A model generated the notes under the pieces. It was not told where the DNA came from and searched no databases. It was given only the letters and a program-made list of their open reading frames with translations. From positions 223,748 through 287,747 of the forward strand of contig CAVQBJ010000007.1 of assembly GCA_963710725.1 (NCBI GenBank): a stretch of DNA of 64,000 bases. The letters run 5' to 3'. Source of the stretch: CAVQBJ01 sp963710725. Lineage in GTDB: Bacteria; Actinomycetota; Thermoleophilia; Solirubrobacterales; Solirubrobacteraceae. Below, one piece after another: positions 50,518 to 57,894 of the stretch; position 1 is the stretch's first letter; every line of letters starts with the position of its first letter. The position numbers and the translations under genes were made by a program.

Positions 50518-50934
50518 ATGAGCGAAGCAGTCACCGGCAACGGCACCAGAGAAGATCCCTGGGTCCTGCGGACCCCGCCCGGACAATCGGAGTACCTGGC
50601 CTACCGCGACACGACCGCGGACCCGCCCACGCTCGTATGCGTTGTCGGCAAGACCACGCTCGGCTACCAGCTGCGCTGCCTCGAGGACCTCCACATCATG
50701 CTCACCGAGCACGGCGACTGGATGGCGCTCGGTAGCGTCGACGAGCAGAAACCCGCCACGGCGGGAACGGTCGAGGCGTGGGCGCGCTCGCCCCAGAACC
50801 CCGTGGGCGGCTGGTACGGGGTCAAGAAGGGCCTACGCGGACGCTTCGCGAACTACGTGCCGCCCGTCATGGAGCACCTCGGGCTCGCCGAGATGGAGCA
50901 CAACCCGCGCAACAACCGCATGCGCGCCCGCTGA
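50518..50934 (+). CDS. Conserved uncharacterised actinobacterial protein
   Basis: This 138-residue soluble protein is rich in Trp and Gly. Segments such as GTREDPWVLRTPPGQSEY, GDWMALGSVDEQKPA, GTVEAWARSPQNPVGGWYG and HNPRNNRMRAR look strongly conserved. I believe that they define an uncharacterised DUF found in actinobacteria and often beside SRPBCC or ArsR genes. No catalytic motif is apparent. The ATG at 50518 abuts an inverted repeat, so it is probably controlled by the divergent ArsR. The 261 bases after it hold no gene. Confidence 0.65.
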   Translation: MSEAVTGNGTREDPWVLRTPPGQSEYLAYRDTTADPPTLVCVVGKTTLGYQLRCLEDLHIMLTEHGDWMALGSVDEQKPATAGTVEAWARSPQNPVGGWYGVKKGLRGRFANYVPPVMEHLGLAEMEHNPRNNRMRAR

Positions 50935-51095
50935 GCGCCAACGACGTCCGCCTGGCGCCCACATCGGGCGCCGACTTCTCGAACTGAGGCTCGCATGTCA
51001 GCAAACAGGACCGTGATCATCCGCTAGCCGCTATAGCGCGAGCCGTCTTTGATGATGGTGCTTGCGCGAGCCAAGCGCACCGGCAAGCGTGGGCT

Positions 51096-51117
51096 GGCCA
51101 ACGCGAGTGCGTTGGCC
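51096..51117. promoter_or_regulatory. Perfect 9-base stem-loop upstream of fic
   Basis: GGCCAACGC and GCGTTGGCC pair exactly around the loop GAGT. It lies 79 bases before the fic start and about 160 bases after the preceding stop. No T-run follows, so it may be a terminator for the preceding gene or part of fic control. Confidence 0.35.
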
Positions 51118-51162
51118 TGAGCCACTTGCCGAAGCGTTGCGGCTAACTCGATGCGGTTAATC

Positions 51163-51188
51163 GATTAGTCGCCTTATCGGCTAATCTA
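51163..51188 (+). promoter_or_regulatory. Inverted repeat and leaderless -10 element of fic
   Basis: GATTAG (51163-51168) and CTAATC (51181-51186) form a perfect inverted repeat with a 12-base spacer. TAATCT (51183-51188) overlaps its right arm and lies 7 bases before the ATG at 51196, with no ribosome site between. A repressor bound here would cover the promoter. Confidence 0.45.
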
Positions 51189-51195
51189 ATTGGCG

Positions 51196-52359
51196 ATGAT
51201 CTTTGCGACGCCTGCCATCAACAGCACGTTGACGTCCCAGCTGCGCGAGCTCGACGAGCTGCGCACCCGCCTGAGCGGCGCCATCGGCGCCCCAGGACCC
51301 TGGCTCGGCCAGCTGCGCCGCCAGGTGCGAGCGAGCACGATCGAGCGCTCGGTCTCGATCGAGGGCTTCACCGTGCCGCCCGACGAGGCCGCGGCGATCG
51401 TCTCCGGGGAGCAGCAGCCCGACCCCAGCGATGACGATCAGATGGCTGTCGCCAGCTATGCGCGCGCCATGGACCACGTCGGCACGATGGCCATCGACCC
51501 CGTCTTCCGCTGGTCGGATCGCGTGATCCTCGACCTGCACTTCGACGCGTGCGCCTTCCAACGCGACTCCTCTCCCGGCCTCTGGCGCAGCGGGCCGATC
51601 GCCGTGACGGCCCGGGACGGCGGCTTCGCGTACGTCGGGCCGGACGCCGACGAGGTCGTCGCGATCATGGAAGAGGTCGTCGGCTGGCTGCAGGACGGCG
51701 ACGCGAACGCTCACGTCGTCGTGCGTGCCGCAATGGCGCACCTGCACGTCGTCTCGGCCCACCCCTTCCGCGACGGCAACGGGCGGATCTCGCGCGTCGT
51801 GCAGTCGCTCGTTCTCGCTCGCGAAGGCCTCCTCACGCCCGAGTTCAGCTCGATCGAGGAGTACCTCGGCTACCACACCGGTGACTACTACCGAGTCCTC
51901 CGCGAGGTCCAGGGCGGCTCATACCAGCCGAACCGCGACGCCACGCCGTGGGTTCGCTTTTGTCTCGCGGCACACCTGCAGCAGGCTCGCGAGCGCCTGC
52001 AGCAGGTCGAGGCGGCTACGCGTCGCTGGGCGCTGCTCGAGCAGGAGATCGAGGACCGCGGCTGGCCGGACCGGCTGGTCATCGCGCTCGAACAGAGCCT
52101 GTTCGGGGGCGCCGAGCGCTCCGCGTACGCCGCGGAGGCCGACGTGTCACTCGCCACCGCGACCAACGATCTGCGCCGCCTCGCCGATGCTGGACTGGTC
52201 ATGGCACGCGGACGCGCGCGCAGCACTCGCTACATCGCCTCCCCGCACCTGCGCGAGCGCGAGGTGGCCGTGCGGGGTAGCACGAGCAGCGGCGAGGGAG
52301 CGTGGCGCGTCCGATACTCGGAGGAGCCCCCAAGCATCAGACGGCGGACCGGCCCATAG
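51196..52359 (+). CDS. Fic-domain AMP-transferase with N-terminal inhibitory helix and HTH
   Basis: This 387-residue protein carries the Fic core motif HPFRDGNGRISR near residue 190, with the catalytic histidine and phosphate-binding residues intact. SVSIEG near residue 52 fits the inhibitory (S/T)xxxE(G/N) motif, so it is a self-inhibited class II Fic. A winged-helix-like C-terminal domain (about 300-355) follows. Such proteins transfer AMP or other groups to hydroxyls of target proteins. The final 30 or so residues run antisense through a universal-stress-protein relic and do not look like family sequence, so the natural C-terminus was probably replaced. A TTG at 51190 is a less likely start. 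Confidence 0.87.
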   Translation: MIFATPAINSTLTSQLRELDELRTRLSGAIGAPGPWLGQLRRQVRASTIERSVSIEGFTVPPDEAAAIVSGEQQPDPSDDDQMAVASYARAMDHVGTMAIDPVFRWSDRVILDLHFDACAFQRDSSPGLWRSGPIAVTARDGGFAYVGPDADEVVAIMEEVVGWLQDGDANAHVVVRAAMAHLHVVSAHPFRDGNGRISRVVQSLVLAREGLLTPEFSSIEEYLGYHTGDYYRVLREVQGGSYQPNRDATPWVRFCLAAHLQQARERLQQVEAATRRWALLEQEIEDRGWPDRLVIALEQSLFGGAERSAYAAEADVSLATATNDLRRLADAGLVMARGRARSTRYIASPHLREREVAVRGSTSSGEGAWRVRYSEEPPSIRRRTGP

Positions 52360-52475
52360 CCACGCGAGCCCACGACAAGTAGATCAACTCGAGCGCCGAA
52401 GGCGCCGAGCTCCTCGCCGGCGAGACCGAGGACGGCCTCCGCCTCGACACCATCGAGCTGGGCCAGCCCCGCCCC
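52250..52475 (-). pseudogene. C-terminal relic of a universal stress protein gene
   Basis: Read on the minus strand, one frame gives about 70 codons with GVEAEAVLGLAGEELGAF, then VDLLVVGSRGYGPVRRLML, GGSSEY and PLLVLPR. This is the complete C-terminal half of a Usp domain including the nucleotide-loop motif. No matching N-terminal half is in frame upstream. The fragment overlaps the 3' end of fic by about 110 bases. Bases 52476-52756 hold only a weak minus-strand frame beginning MSQSGTSDSS. Confidence 0.6.
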
Positions 52476-52756
52476 GCATCACATCGCTGACCAAAGCATG
52501 TTCGAAACGCGGCGCCCGGTAGCTCCCGGCCACGGAACTGTCACTCGTTCCGCTCTGGCTCATGACGCCTCCTCTTGGCTTCCTCTGAGCCACCGCTTCT
52601 AGTCCTCGGTGTGGCGCGAGGCCAGCGGGGTTTCTACGCTTCCGCGTCAGCAGTCACGGGCATCGGTGGCGCACACCACGGACGTGGGTGATGATTGCGC
52701 CTTTCTACGGTCAAGGAGCGCGCCGCACCCGGATCCAGGCGTCCCGCCCGGCCACG

Positions 52757-52762
52757 TAGGCT
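52757..52762 (+). promoter_or_regulatory. Leaderless-type -10 element of pyruvate kinase-like gene
   Basis: TAGGCT lies 6 bases before the ATG at 52769, with no ribosome-binding sequence in between, the same layout as zwf and fic in this window. No -35 consensus is visible. Confidence 0.4.
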
Positions 52763-52768
52763 CCGGTC

Positions 52769-54349
52769 ATGGCGACTGCCGGGACCTCTCTCGAAGGCGG
52801 GTGCAACCGAGGTCACAGCACGGGAAATGGCCTCGCAAGTCGCCAGCAGGACCGGGCGGCTCTGATCGAGCAGTTGGCGGGGGTCCGCAACGAGATGCTC
52901 GAAGCTTCCGACGGGTGGCGTCCATGGGTGCAGGAGCGCGACGCCGAGGGTGACGCGAGCGCACGCAACCTGCTGCAGTACCTTGCTCTGCGCGGGCACG
53001 ACCTGCGGGAGGTTCAAGAATCGCTGGTCGCGCAGGGACTGTCGTCTCTGGGACGCGCCGAAGGCCACGTCCAGGCCAGCGTCGACGCAGTGCTCGACGC
53101 CCTGAACGCGCTGAGGCTGCATCCGCCGGCACCGAAGCCGCACGCGGCACCGATGGGCTTCACGCACAGCCGCGAGCTGCTCGCGACAAGGACGACGGCG
53201 CTGCTCGGTGAGACACCGCGTGGCCGACCGACTCGAATCATGGTCACCATGCCGACCGAGGCCGCCAGCAACGGGACGTGGGTACGCGAGATGCTCGCCG
53301 CGGGGATGGACTGCATGAGAATCAACTGCGCTCACGACGACGAGCCGGCGTGGCACGGCATGCTGGAGAACCTCCGCCGCGCGCAGCATCAGACCGGACG
53401 GACCGCCCGGGTGCTCGTCGACCTGCCGGGACCAAAACTACGCACCGGATCGCTCCCTGGAAAACCAGCCTCCGACCGCAAAGGCGACTACGTGCGCCTG
53501 CGCGTCGGCGATCGCCTGCAGCTCACGCGCGACACATACGCCAAACGGCCGGATTCCGAGGAACCGCCAATTGCGCACATCGCGTGCTCGCTGCCCGAGG
53601 CGTTCACGGCCACTCGCCGCGGACATCGAGTGTGGCTAGACGACGGCAAGCTGGGAGGTGTCGTGGAACAGGTCGATCGTGACTACGTAGAGCTCCGCAT
53701 CACCGCCGCCGGCGCGAACGGCTCAAAGCTGCGCCCCGAGAAGGGGATCAACCTGCCCGACGCCGCGCTGGACATCGATCTGCTCGGGCCGCACAGCCGC
53801 GACGCCCTGCGCTTTGCCACCGGATTCGCGGACATCGTCGGACTGTCGTTCGTCCGCCACGCGCGCGATGTGGAACGAGTCCACCGCCACCTCGACAACC
53901 ACGCGCGACCCGAGGTCGGGATGATCCTGAAGATCGAGACGCGCCGGGCGGTCGAGCACCTGCCGGGGCTGCTGCTGGCCGCGCTCGGCGGCAACCGACC
54001 GACCGGCGTGATGATTGCCCGCGGCGATCTCGCGGTCGAGTGCGGCTACGTGCCCCTGGCCGAGATCCAAGAGGAAATCCTGTGGCTATGTCAAGCCGCG
54101 CACGTGCCGGTGATATGGGCCACCCAGGTTCTCGATCAGCTCGCGAAGACCGGCCGCCCATCGCGCTCTGAGATCACCGACGCCGCCATGGGCGTACGAG
54201 CCGAGTGCGTGATGCTGAACAAGGGGCCCCGAATCGTTGACGCCATCTCGACCCTCGACGACATCCTGCGGCGCATGGAACGCCACCAACGCAAGAAGCG
54301 CCCGCTGCTCCCACGCCTGGATGTCGCCGACTACGTCCACGGCAGCTAA
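52769..54349 (+). CDS. Pyruvate kinase-like protein with N-terminal extension, lacking C-domain
   Basis: This 526-residue protein has about 145 residues of helical extension before the kinase barrel. The barrel shows GMDCMRINCAHDD, VLVDLPGPKLRTG, MILKIETRRAVEHL (catalytic lysine and metal glutamate) and MIARGDLAVECGY. The late barrel helix is WATQVLDQLAKTGRPSRSEI. The protein stops about 60 residues after that, so the C-terminal regulatory domain of normal pyruvate kinase is absent. The B-domain lid is present (about 230-320). Activity on phosphoenolpyruvate is likely but the role is unknown. A TAGGCT box 6 bases before the ATG suggests leaderless expression. Confidence 0.8.
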   Translation: MATAGTSLEGGCNRGHSTGNGLASRQQDRAALIEQLAGVRNEMLEASDGWRPWVQERDAEGDASARNLLQYLALRGHDLREVQESLVAQGLSSLGRAEGHVQASVDAVLDALNALRLHPPAPKPHAAPMGFTHSRELLATRTTALLGETPRGRPTRIMVTMPTEAASNGTWVREMLAAGMDCMRINCAHDDEPAWHGMLENLRRAQHQTGRTARVLVDLPGPKLRTGSLPGKPASDRKGDYVRLRVGDRLQLTRDTYAKRPDSEEPPIAHIACSLPEAFTATRRGHRVWLDDGKLGGVVEQVDRDYVELRITAAGANGSKLRPEKGINLPDAALDIDLLGPHSRDALRFATGFADIVGLSFVRHARDVERVHRHLDNHARPEVGMILKIETRRAVEHLPGLLLAALGGNRPTGVMIARGDLAVECGYVPLAEIQEEILWLCQAAHVPVIWATQVLDQLAKTGRPSRSEITDAAMGVRAECVMLNKGPRIVDAISTLDDILRRMERHQRKKRPLLPRLDVADYVHGS

Positions 54350-54559
54350 CGCCGCAGCGCCTCTCAGATGGGACCCCCGACGGCGCGGTTCTGGATTTCC
54401 CGAGAAAAGCCGAGAAGAAACGAGCCGGACGCGGGACACCGGAAAGTAGTGGTCCGGCCGAGCGACAACCGCGCTCGACGGGACCTCGGGCGGCGCCTCG
54501 CCTTCCTCAGGCGCCGCGGCGCTGTGTCCCGCTCGCACGCTCCCACCGCACGGCTCAGA

Positions 54560-55108
54560 TCAGCCTGGCGGCGGTGCCACGGCGAAGCCCCGGGAGATCC
54601 AAGCGCGGTATGAGTCATAGAACGGCAAGAACTCGGCGGCCACTATCCGTGCCGCTTCGTGGACTTGCTCCGCGGTCGCAGTGGCGTACTCGTGGACGAG
54701 CAGACGGCGCAGCTCACGGAGTCGCTCCAGGCGACGAGCGTGTTCAGGACCGATCACGCCGATCCGCGCGAGCGCGGCGATGTCGCGACGGGCGTTGAGA
54801 TCATCGCGGCGTAGTCGAACTTCGGCGAGCTCCAGTCCAAACGCGGTGAGCTCACCGATGTAGTTGTAGAGCTGATCGACGCCGCGCTCGACGGCCTTAA
54901 CGCGGTTCAGCTCGGTCGGATCGTCAGATGCGTATGCGGCCTCAAACGGTGCCAGGTCGAAGTCATCGCCGAATTCGGCCATCGCGGCGCGCAGCGCGAC
55001 GAGATGCCGCCGCACGTCAGAGACGCGATCTCGGATCTTCGCCTTCAGCGCCCGAGCACGCTCGGGATCTCGCGCTTCGAGCGGCGCGGACGGAACGGAC
55101 GGTTCCAT
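54560..55108 (-). CDS. hepT: HepT-like HEPN ribonuclease toxin
   Basis: This 182-residue all-helical protein carries RRLLVHEY, which fits the HEPN active-site pattern RX4HXY. It sits directly downstream of a nucleotidyltransferase gene, separated by no bases. In the HepT/MntA type VII system the HEPN protein cleaves RNA, and MntA silences it by adding AMP units to the tyrosine of this motif. The length is greater than the 110-150 usual for HepT, owing to an N-terminal helical extension. The ATG at 55108 is used. The following 210 bases (to 54350) hold no gene. Confidence 0.82.
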   Translation of the reverse strand: MEPSVPSAPLEARDPERARALKAKIRDRVSDVRRHLVALRAAMAEFGDDFDLAPFEAAYASDDPTELNRVKAVERGVDQLYNYIGELTAFGLELAEVRLRRDDLNARRDIAALARIGVIGPEHARRLERLRELRRLLVHEYATATAEQVHEAARIVAAEFLPFYDSYRAWISRGFAVAPPPG

Positions 55109-55651
55109 CTACGTCAGCTCGAGGTCGGGCATGGCGTGCTCCAGGGGCACCTCGCGGAGGGCAGCACGGTGCCAGTGCGCGGAGCGCGCCTGCAGCTCGG
55201 GCCAGCGCTTGTCACGATCGACGAGCACGCGACCGACGGTGAGCACGTCGAACATCAGCGCCGGAGCCCGCTCAGCGTCCGCCAAGCGCACAAGCTGCAC
55301 GGGACGCTTCAGCCGCCGCTCCAGGCGTGCGGTCGTCTCGGCCACCCGCCCGGCGGACGGTTCGACGAGCTCGACCAGCACGTCGACGTCGGATGTCGCC
55401 GCGGCGCGACCGCTGGCCAGCGAACCGAACAGCACCGCCAGTCGCACGTTGGGCTCCGTGCGCAGACCGGCCCGCAGGTCACGCAGCAGCGGCCAGTGCG
55501 AGCGTAGGTAGGCCTCTTCGCGCATCGAGGTCCTGAATTGACGCTCGCTGACGCGCTCGCCGTGCACGAGGCCCTGCGCCGCTGCGCGGCGCAGGGTCCG
55601 CTCGGGCACGTCGAGGTGACGCGCCAGCGTGCGCAGCGAATCAGCGGGCAC
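55109..55651 (-). CDS. mntA: MntA-like nucleotidyltransferase antitoxin with N-terminal HTH
   Basis: This 180-residue protein has a minimal nucleotidyltransferase domain with LFGSLASGRAAATSDVDVLV, the GSX10DXD catalytic motif. About 60 N-terminal residues resemble a helix-turn-helix (LARHLDVPERTLRRAAAQG), so the antitoxin may repress its own operon. It would inactivate HepT by AMPylation. The GTG at 55651 begins the helix-turn-helix. Three regularly spaced repeats lie just upstream, fitting autoregulation. It is co-transcribed with hepT, with abutting stop and start. Confidence 0.83.
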   Translation of the reverse strand: MPADSLRTLARHLDVPERTLRRAAAQGLVHGERVSERQFRTSMREEAYLRSHWPLLRDLRAGLRTEPNVRLAVLFGSLASGRAAATSDVDVLVELVEPSAGRVAETTARLERRLKRPVQLVRLADAERAPALMFDVLTVGRVLVDRDKRWPELQARSAHWHRAALREVPLEHAMPDLELT

Positions 55652-55661
55652 GGATTTGGTG

Positions 55662-55713
55662 TGGCCGATCTTCTGGGTTCATGCGGCCGATAATCTACGC
55701 TCGTGTGGCCGAT
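55662..55713. promoter_or_regulatory. Three direct repeats at exact 22-base spacing upstream of mntA
   Basis: TGGCCGAT (55662-55669), CGGCCGAT (55684-55691) and TGGCCGAT (55706-55713) are in the same orientation with a 22-base period, two turns of the helix. They occupy the 11-62 bases before the mntA start. A protein bound at all three would lie on one face of DNA. The MntA helix-turn-helix is the natural candidate. Confidence 0.55.
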
Positions 55714-55746
55714 AACGCAACCGGGCGACATCGATGGAGCCGGGCA

Positions 55747-55790
55747 CTTTCTCCGGCTTTCTCGGCATTGCCGGAGAAAGCGGAGAAAGC
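55747..55790. repeat. Nested inverted repeat of CTTTCTC/GAGAAAG units
   Basis: CTTTCTCCGGC (55747-55757) and GCCGGAGAAAG (55770-55780) are exact inverted copies with a 12-base loop that contains a further CTTTCTC. Another GGAGAAAG follows at once. The structure lies about 100 bases upstream of mntA and about 160 bases from the tRNA-His fragment. It may be a protein-binding site or part of an attachment region. Confidence 0.4.
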
Positions 55791-55949
55791 ACGGCGCTGG
55801 CATCCGGCCCTCATGTGCGCTTGCTTGCGCGCCGCGGCCGTGGCGCAACGGTCAACACCCGGCCCACAATCCGCAAAATTGCACCACAAGCCCCGCCTGT
55901 CACAACGCTGGCCGGAAACCAAAACCCGCCGATTTCCGACCACTTCCAA

Positions 55950-55995
55950 AGGGTGAGCGACGGGATTCGAACCCGCGACCGCCGAGACCACAACC
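55950..55995 (-). other. tRNA-His 3'-half fragment (attachment-site copy)
   Basis: Read on the minus strand this is the 3' half of a tRNA: anticodon loop TTGTGGT (anticodon GTG, His), T-arm GCGGGTTCGAATCCCGT and acceptor strand CGCTCAC with C73. Upstream sequence gives no matching GTGAGCG acceptor, no D-arm, and only a poor anticodon stem, so it is not an intact gene. The same 46 bases recur at 63955-64000. A duplicated tRNA 3' end is the classic mark of an integrated element. Confidence 0.7.
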
Positions 55996-56048
55996 CGCTC
56001 GATAGCGCCCTCGTCAGCCGCGATCCCGCATGCCGGAGCGAATCAGCC

Positions 56049-56085
56049 GATCGCAGATTCGCTCAGATTCGCTCAAATTGCACCC
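56049..56085. repeat. Second copy of the 37-base repeat found at 44352
   Basis: It matches 44352-44388 at 35 of 37 positions, including the internal TCGCTCAGAT doubling and the terminal ATTGCACCC. It lies 54 bases inside the island from the tRNA-His fragment. ATTGCACC also occurs near 55875 and 63880, beside the same tRNA copies. The surrounding 55996-56195 has no gene. Confidence 0.5.
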
Positions 56086-56195
56086 CGCTTCCTTGGCCCC
56101 GTCCCGATGGCTGACAGTCGGAACGCAGCCGGCGCGCTCCGAGCGTCACCTCGTGACCATCGGAAGCGGCGGCGCGGCGCGTTGCGTGTGGTCGC

Positions 56196-56663
56196 TTACA
56201 GGACTTCGTAGATGTCGTAGATGGGACCCTCAGGGATCCTGCGGCCAGTGCCGATGGCCACGATCCGGTTGAGCCAGGAGTATTTCTCCGCCCCGGTCTC
56301 GAGTATGACCGCGATGCGGAAGTAGTACGCGCCAGGATCGACGTCTTTTCCGTCGGCGAGGGCTTGCATGACCTCGGTTGGTCCGTGCCGGTAGCCGCTG
56401 TAGCGCATGTAGATCAACGCGTCGTCGTCGGCCTGCAGTGTTGCTCGGACGTCGATCACGGCCACTCCATCGGGGCGGATGAGCATCCAGTCGGCGCCGA
56501 ACGGGAGGACCTGTCCACGGATTCTGGGGCCCTCGAACGTTCCGCCCTCGATCGGGATGATCCGTCGTCGCCCTGTTGGCAGCACCCCGATCTCGGAGGG
56601 TGCGCCGACCGTGCCGGTCAGCGTGAACAGTAGCTGTGTGTTGAGCGGCTGCGCGAGGGTCAT
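56196..56663 (-). CDS. DUF3237-family protein
   Basis: This 155-residue protein is a lipocalin-like beta-barrel of the DUF3237 type. It contains IIPIEGGTFEGPRIRGQVLP, GADWMLIRPDGVAVIDVRAT and YFRIAVILETGAEKYSWLN, all characteristic. These proteins often sit in aromatic or sterol catabolism clusters, with unknown activity. The ATG overlaps (ATGA) the restored stop of the frameshifted RraA-like gene, so the two were one operon. Confidence 0.82.
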   Translation of the reverse strand: MTLAQPLNTQLLFTLTGTVGAPSEIGVLPTGRRRIIPIEGGTFEGPRIRGQVLPFGADWMLIRPDGVAVIDVRATLQADDDALIYMRYSGYRHGPTEVMQALADGKDVDPGAYYFRIAVILETGAEKYSWLNRIVAIGTGRRIPEGPIYDIYEVL

Positions 56664-56705
56664 GCGAGCTGGCGTGGCGAGTCGAGGTAACGCACCTGGT
56701 CGGAG

Positions 56706-57368
56706 TCAAGGAGCGCTTGAACGAAATCCGGGACGCGCAGGCCCGCCGCGACGTCGGCTCTCAAAGGATGACTCGGCGTCCTTCACGCTTCCCAGGCGAC
56801 CCAAGACGGTCTCGATGTCGGCCTGCGGCACGACCACGATGCCGTCGCGGTCGCCGACCAGCACGTCACCCGGCGAAATCGCCACGTTGCCGATGACGAT
56901 CGGTACGCCGACGGTGCCGGGTCCCGATTTGGCGGAGGAGTTGGAGGTGACGCCGCTGACGAACACTGGAAGGCCAGTAGCGACGATTCCGGTCGTGTCT
57001 CGGGCGAGGCCATCCGTGACGATTGCTGCGACCTGGCAGTTGCGGGCCATTCCGGCGAAGAGGTCGCCCACGACCGCTGTCCCGGTGAAGGCCTCGCATG
57101 CCGCAACGACCACATCGCCTGGTCGGGCAATCGCAAACGCACCCAGGATCGCGAGGTTGTCGTCCGCTCCGGCGTGGCAGGTCAGGGCAGGACCGACGAA
57201 GGAGGCGGTGTTTGGGTCGAGCGGCTTGATGCGGTAGTCGAGCGCGCCGTGACCGCCCATCGCGTCGACAACATGGACGGCGGCCACGCCGGCAAACCGC
57301 ACGATCAGACTGGGATCGGGGCGCGCGAAGTCTCGGCGGACAGTCAGGACTGGGGAGTTGGAAATCAT
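56706..57368 (-). CDS. RraA-like (HMG/CHA aldolase-type) protein, C-terminus frameshifted
   Basis: This 220-residue protein matches the RraA/HMG aldolase fold: AVHVVDAMGGHGALDY, GDVVVAACEAFTGTAVVGDL, AAIVTDGLARDTTGI, and GDVLVGDRDGIVVVP. These enzymes split 4-hydroxy-4-methyl-2-oxoglutarate-type acids or decarboxylate oxaloacetate. After SVKDAESSFE the frame ends in arginine-rich sequence. The next frame continues ADVAAGLRVPDFVQALLDSD and QVRYLDSPRQLA to a stop at 56660 that overlaps the DUF3237 start. One extra or two missing bases near 56755 explain this. It is either a sequencing error or a recent mutation. The ATG at 57368 follows GGAGG. Confidence 0.78.
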   Translation of the reverse strand: MISNSPVLTVRRDFARPDPSLIVRFAGVAAVHVVDAMGGHGALDYRIKPLDPNTASFVGPALTCHAGADDNLAILGAFAIARPGDVVVAACEAFTGTAVVGDLFAGMARNCQVAAIVTDGLARDTTGIVATGLPVFVSGVTSNSSAKSGPGTVGVPIVIGNVAISPGDVLVGDRDGIVVVPQADIETVLGRLGSVKDAESSFESRRRGGPARPGFRSSAP

Positions 57369-57894
57369 GAGGGGGCCTCCAAACAGCCGGATCACTTCTA
57401 TGTGCAGAACACCTTCACGGCATCACTGATTGTCACCATTTGCCGGGGGGCGGAGGTGGCGCATTCCACCTCTTCGCACCACCCGACACCGGCTGAGGCA
57501 TAGCGCGCCGCGCAACGCAGCTCCGGGCATTGAATCTGGGACAACGATCGTGCGGGGAGCGGTGGCCTGACGGATACGGAATAGCCCGAGGAATTGAAAC
57601 CGGGACTCACGCCCGAAAGGCTCGCGCTCCCCGCTGCTCGCCAAACTCATGGCTGATGCCGGTGCCGCCGCCGAGGCGTTGCGAGCGCTCTCGTGTCCGC
57701 GCGAAGGGGGTCCGCCGACCCTCGAGCCGGCAGGCTCGTGCGGACACCAACGGAGGTCCGGACGCCCAGGCGATCGTAAGCGTGGGAGGCCGTCGGAAAA
57801 TGCGTGGCAATGCAGTCGTCCGCCGTGATGTGGGCGGGTCAGCGAGTCGGCGCGAATCAAGCGTCAGTAGAGCGCAAGTCGTCACCCCGCGTGA
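57369..57894. other. Intergenic region without a clear gene
   Basis: These 526 bases lie upstream of the RraA-like gene and downstream of the first exporter, both on the minus strand. Frames of 60-145 codons exist on both strands but their translations are Arg/Pro/Ser-rich with no family resemblance and no ribosome site. The RraA promoter should be near 57.4 kb. Confidence 0.5.

Noticed and set aside
52384..52593. A 69-residue minus-strand protein beginning MAQRKPRGG
   Set aside because: The frame turns into arginine-rich shadow sequence. The meaningful signal here is the stress-protein relic in another minus-strand frame.
55695..55993. Minus-strand ORFs containing SRRSRVRIPSLTL near the tRNA-His fragment (also at 63744-63998)
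   Set aside because: This peptide is the well-known false translation of a tRNA 3' half. The underlying sequence is tRNA, not protein coding.
55950..55995. An intact tRNA-His gene at the first copy
   Set aside because: The minus-strand sequence upstream of the anticodon loop lacks a matching GTGAGCG acceptor strand and a D-arm, and the anticodon stem has a mismatch.
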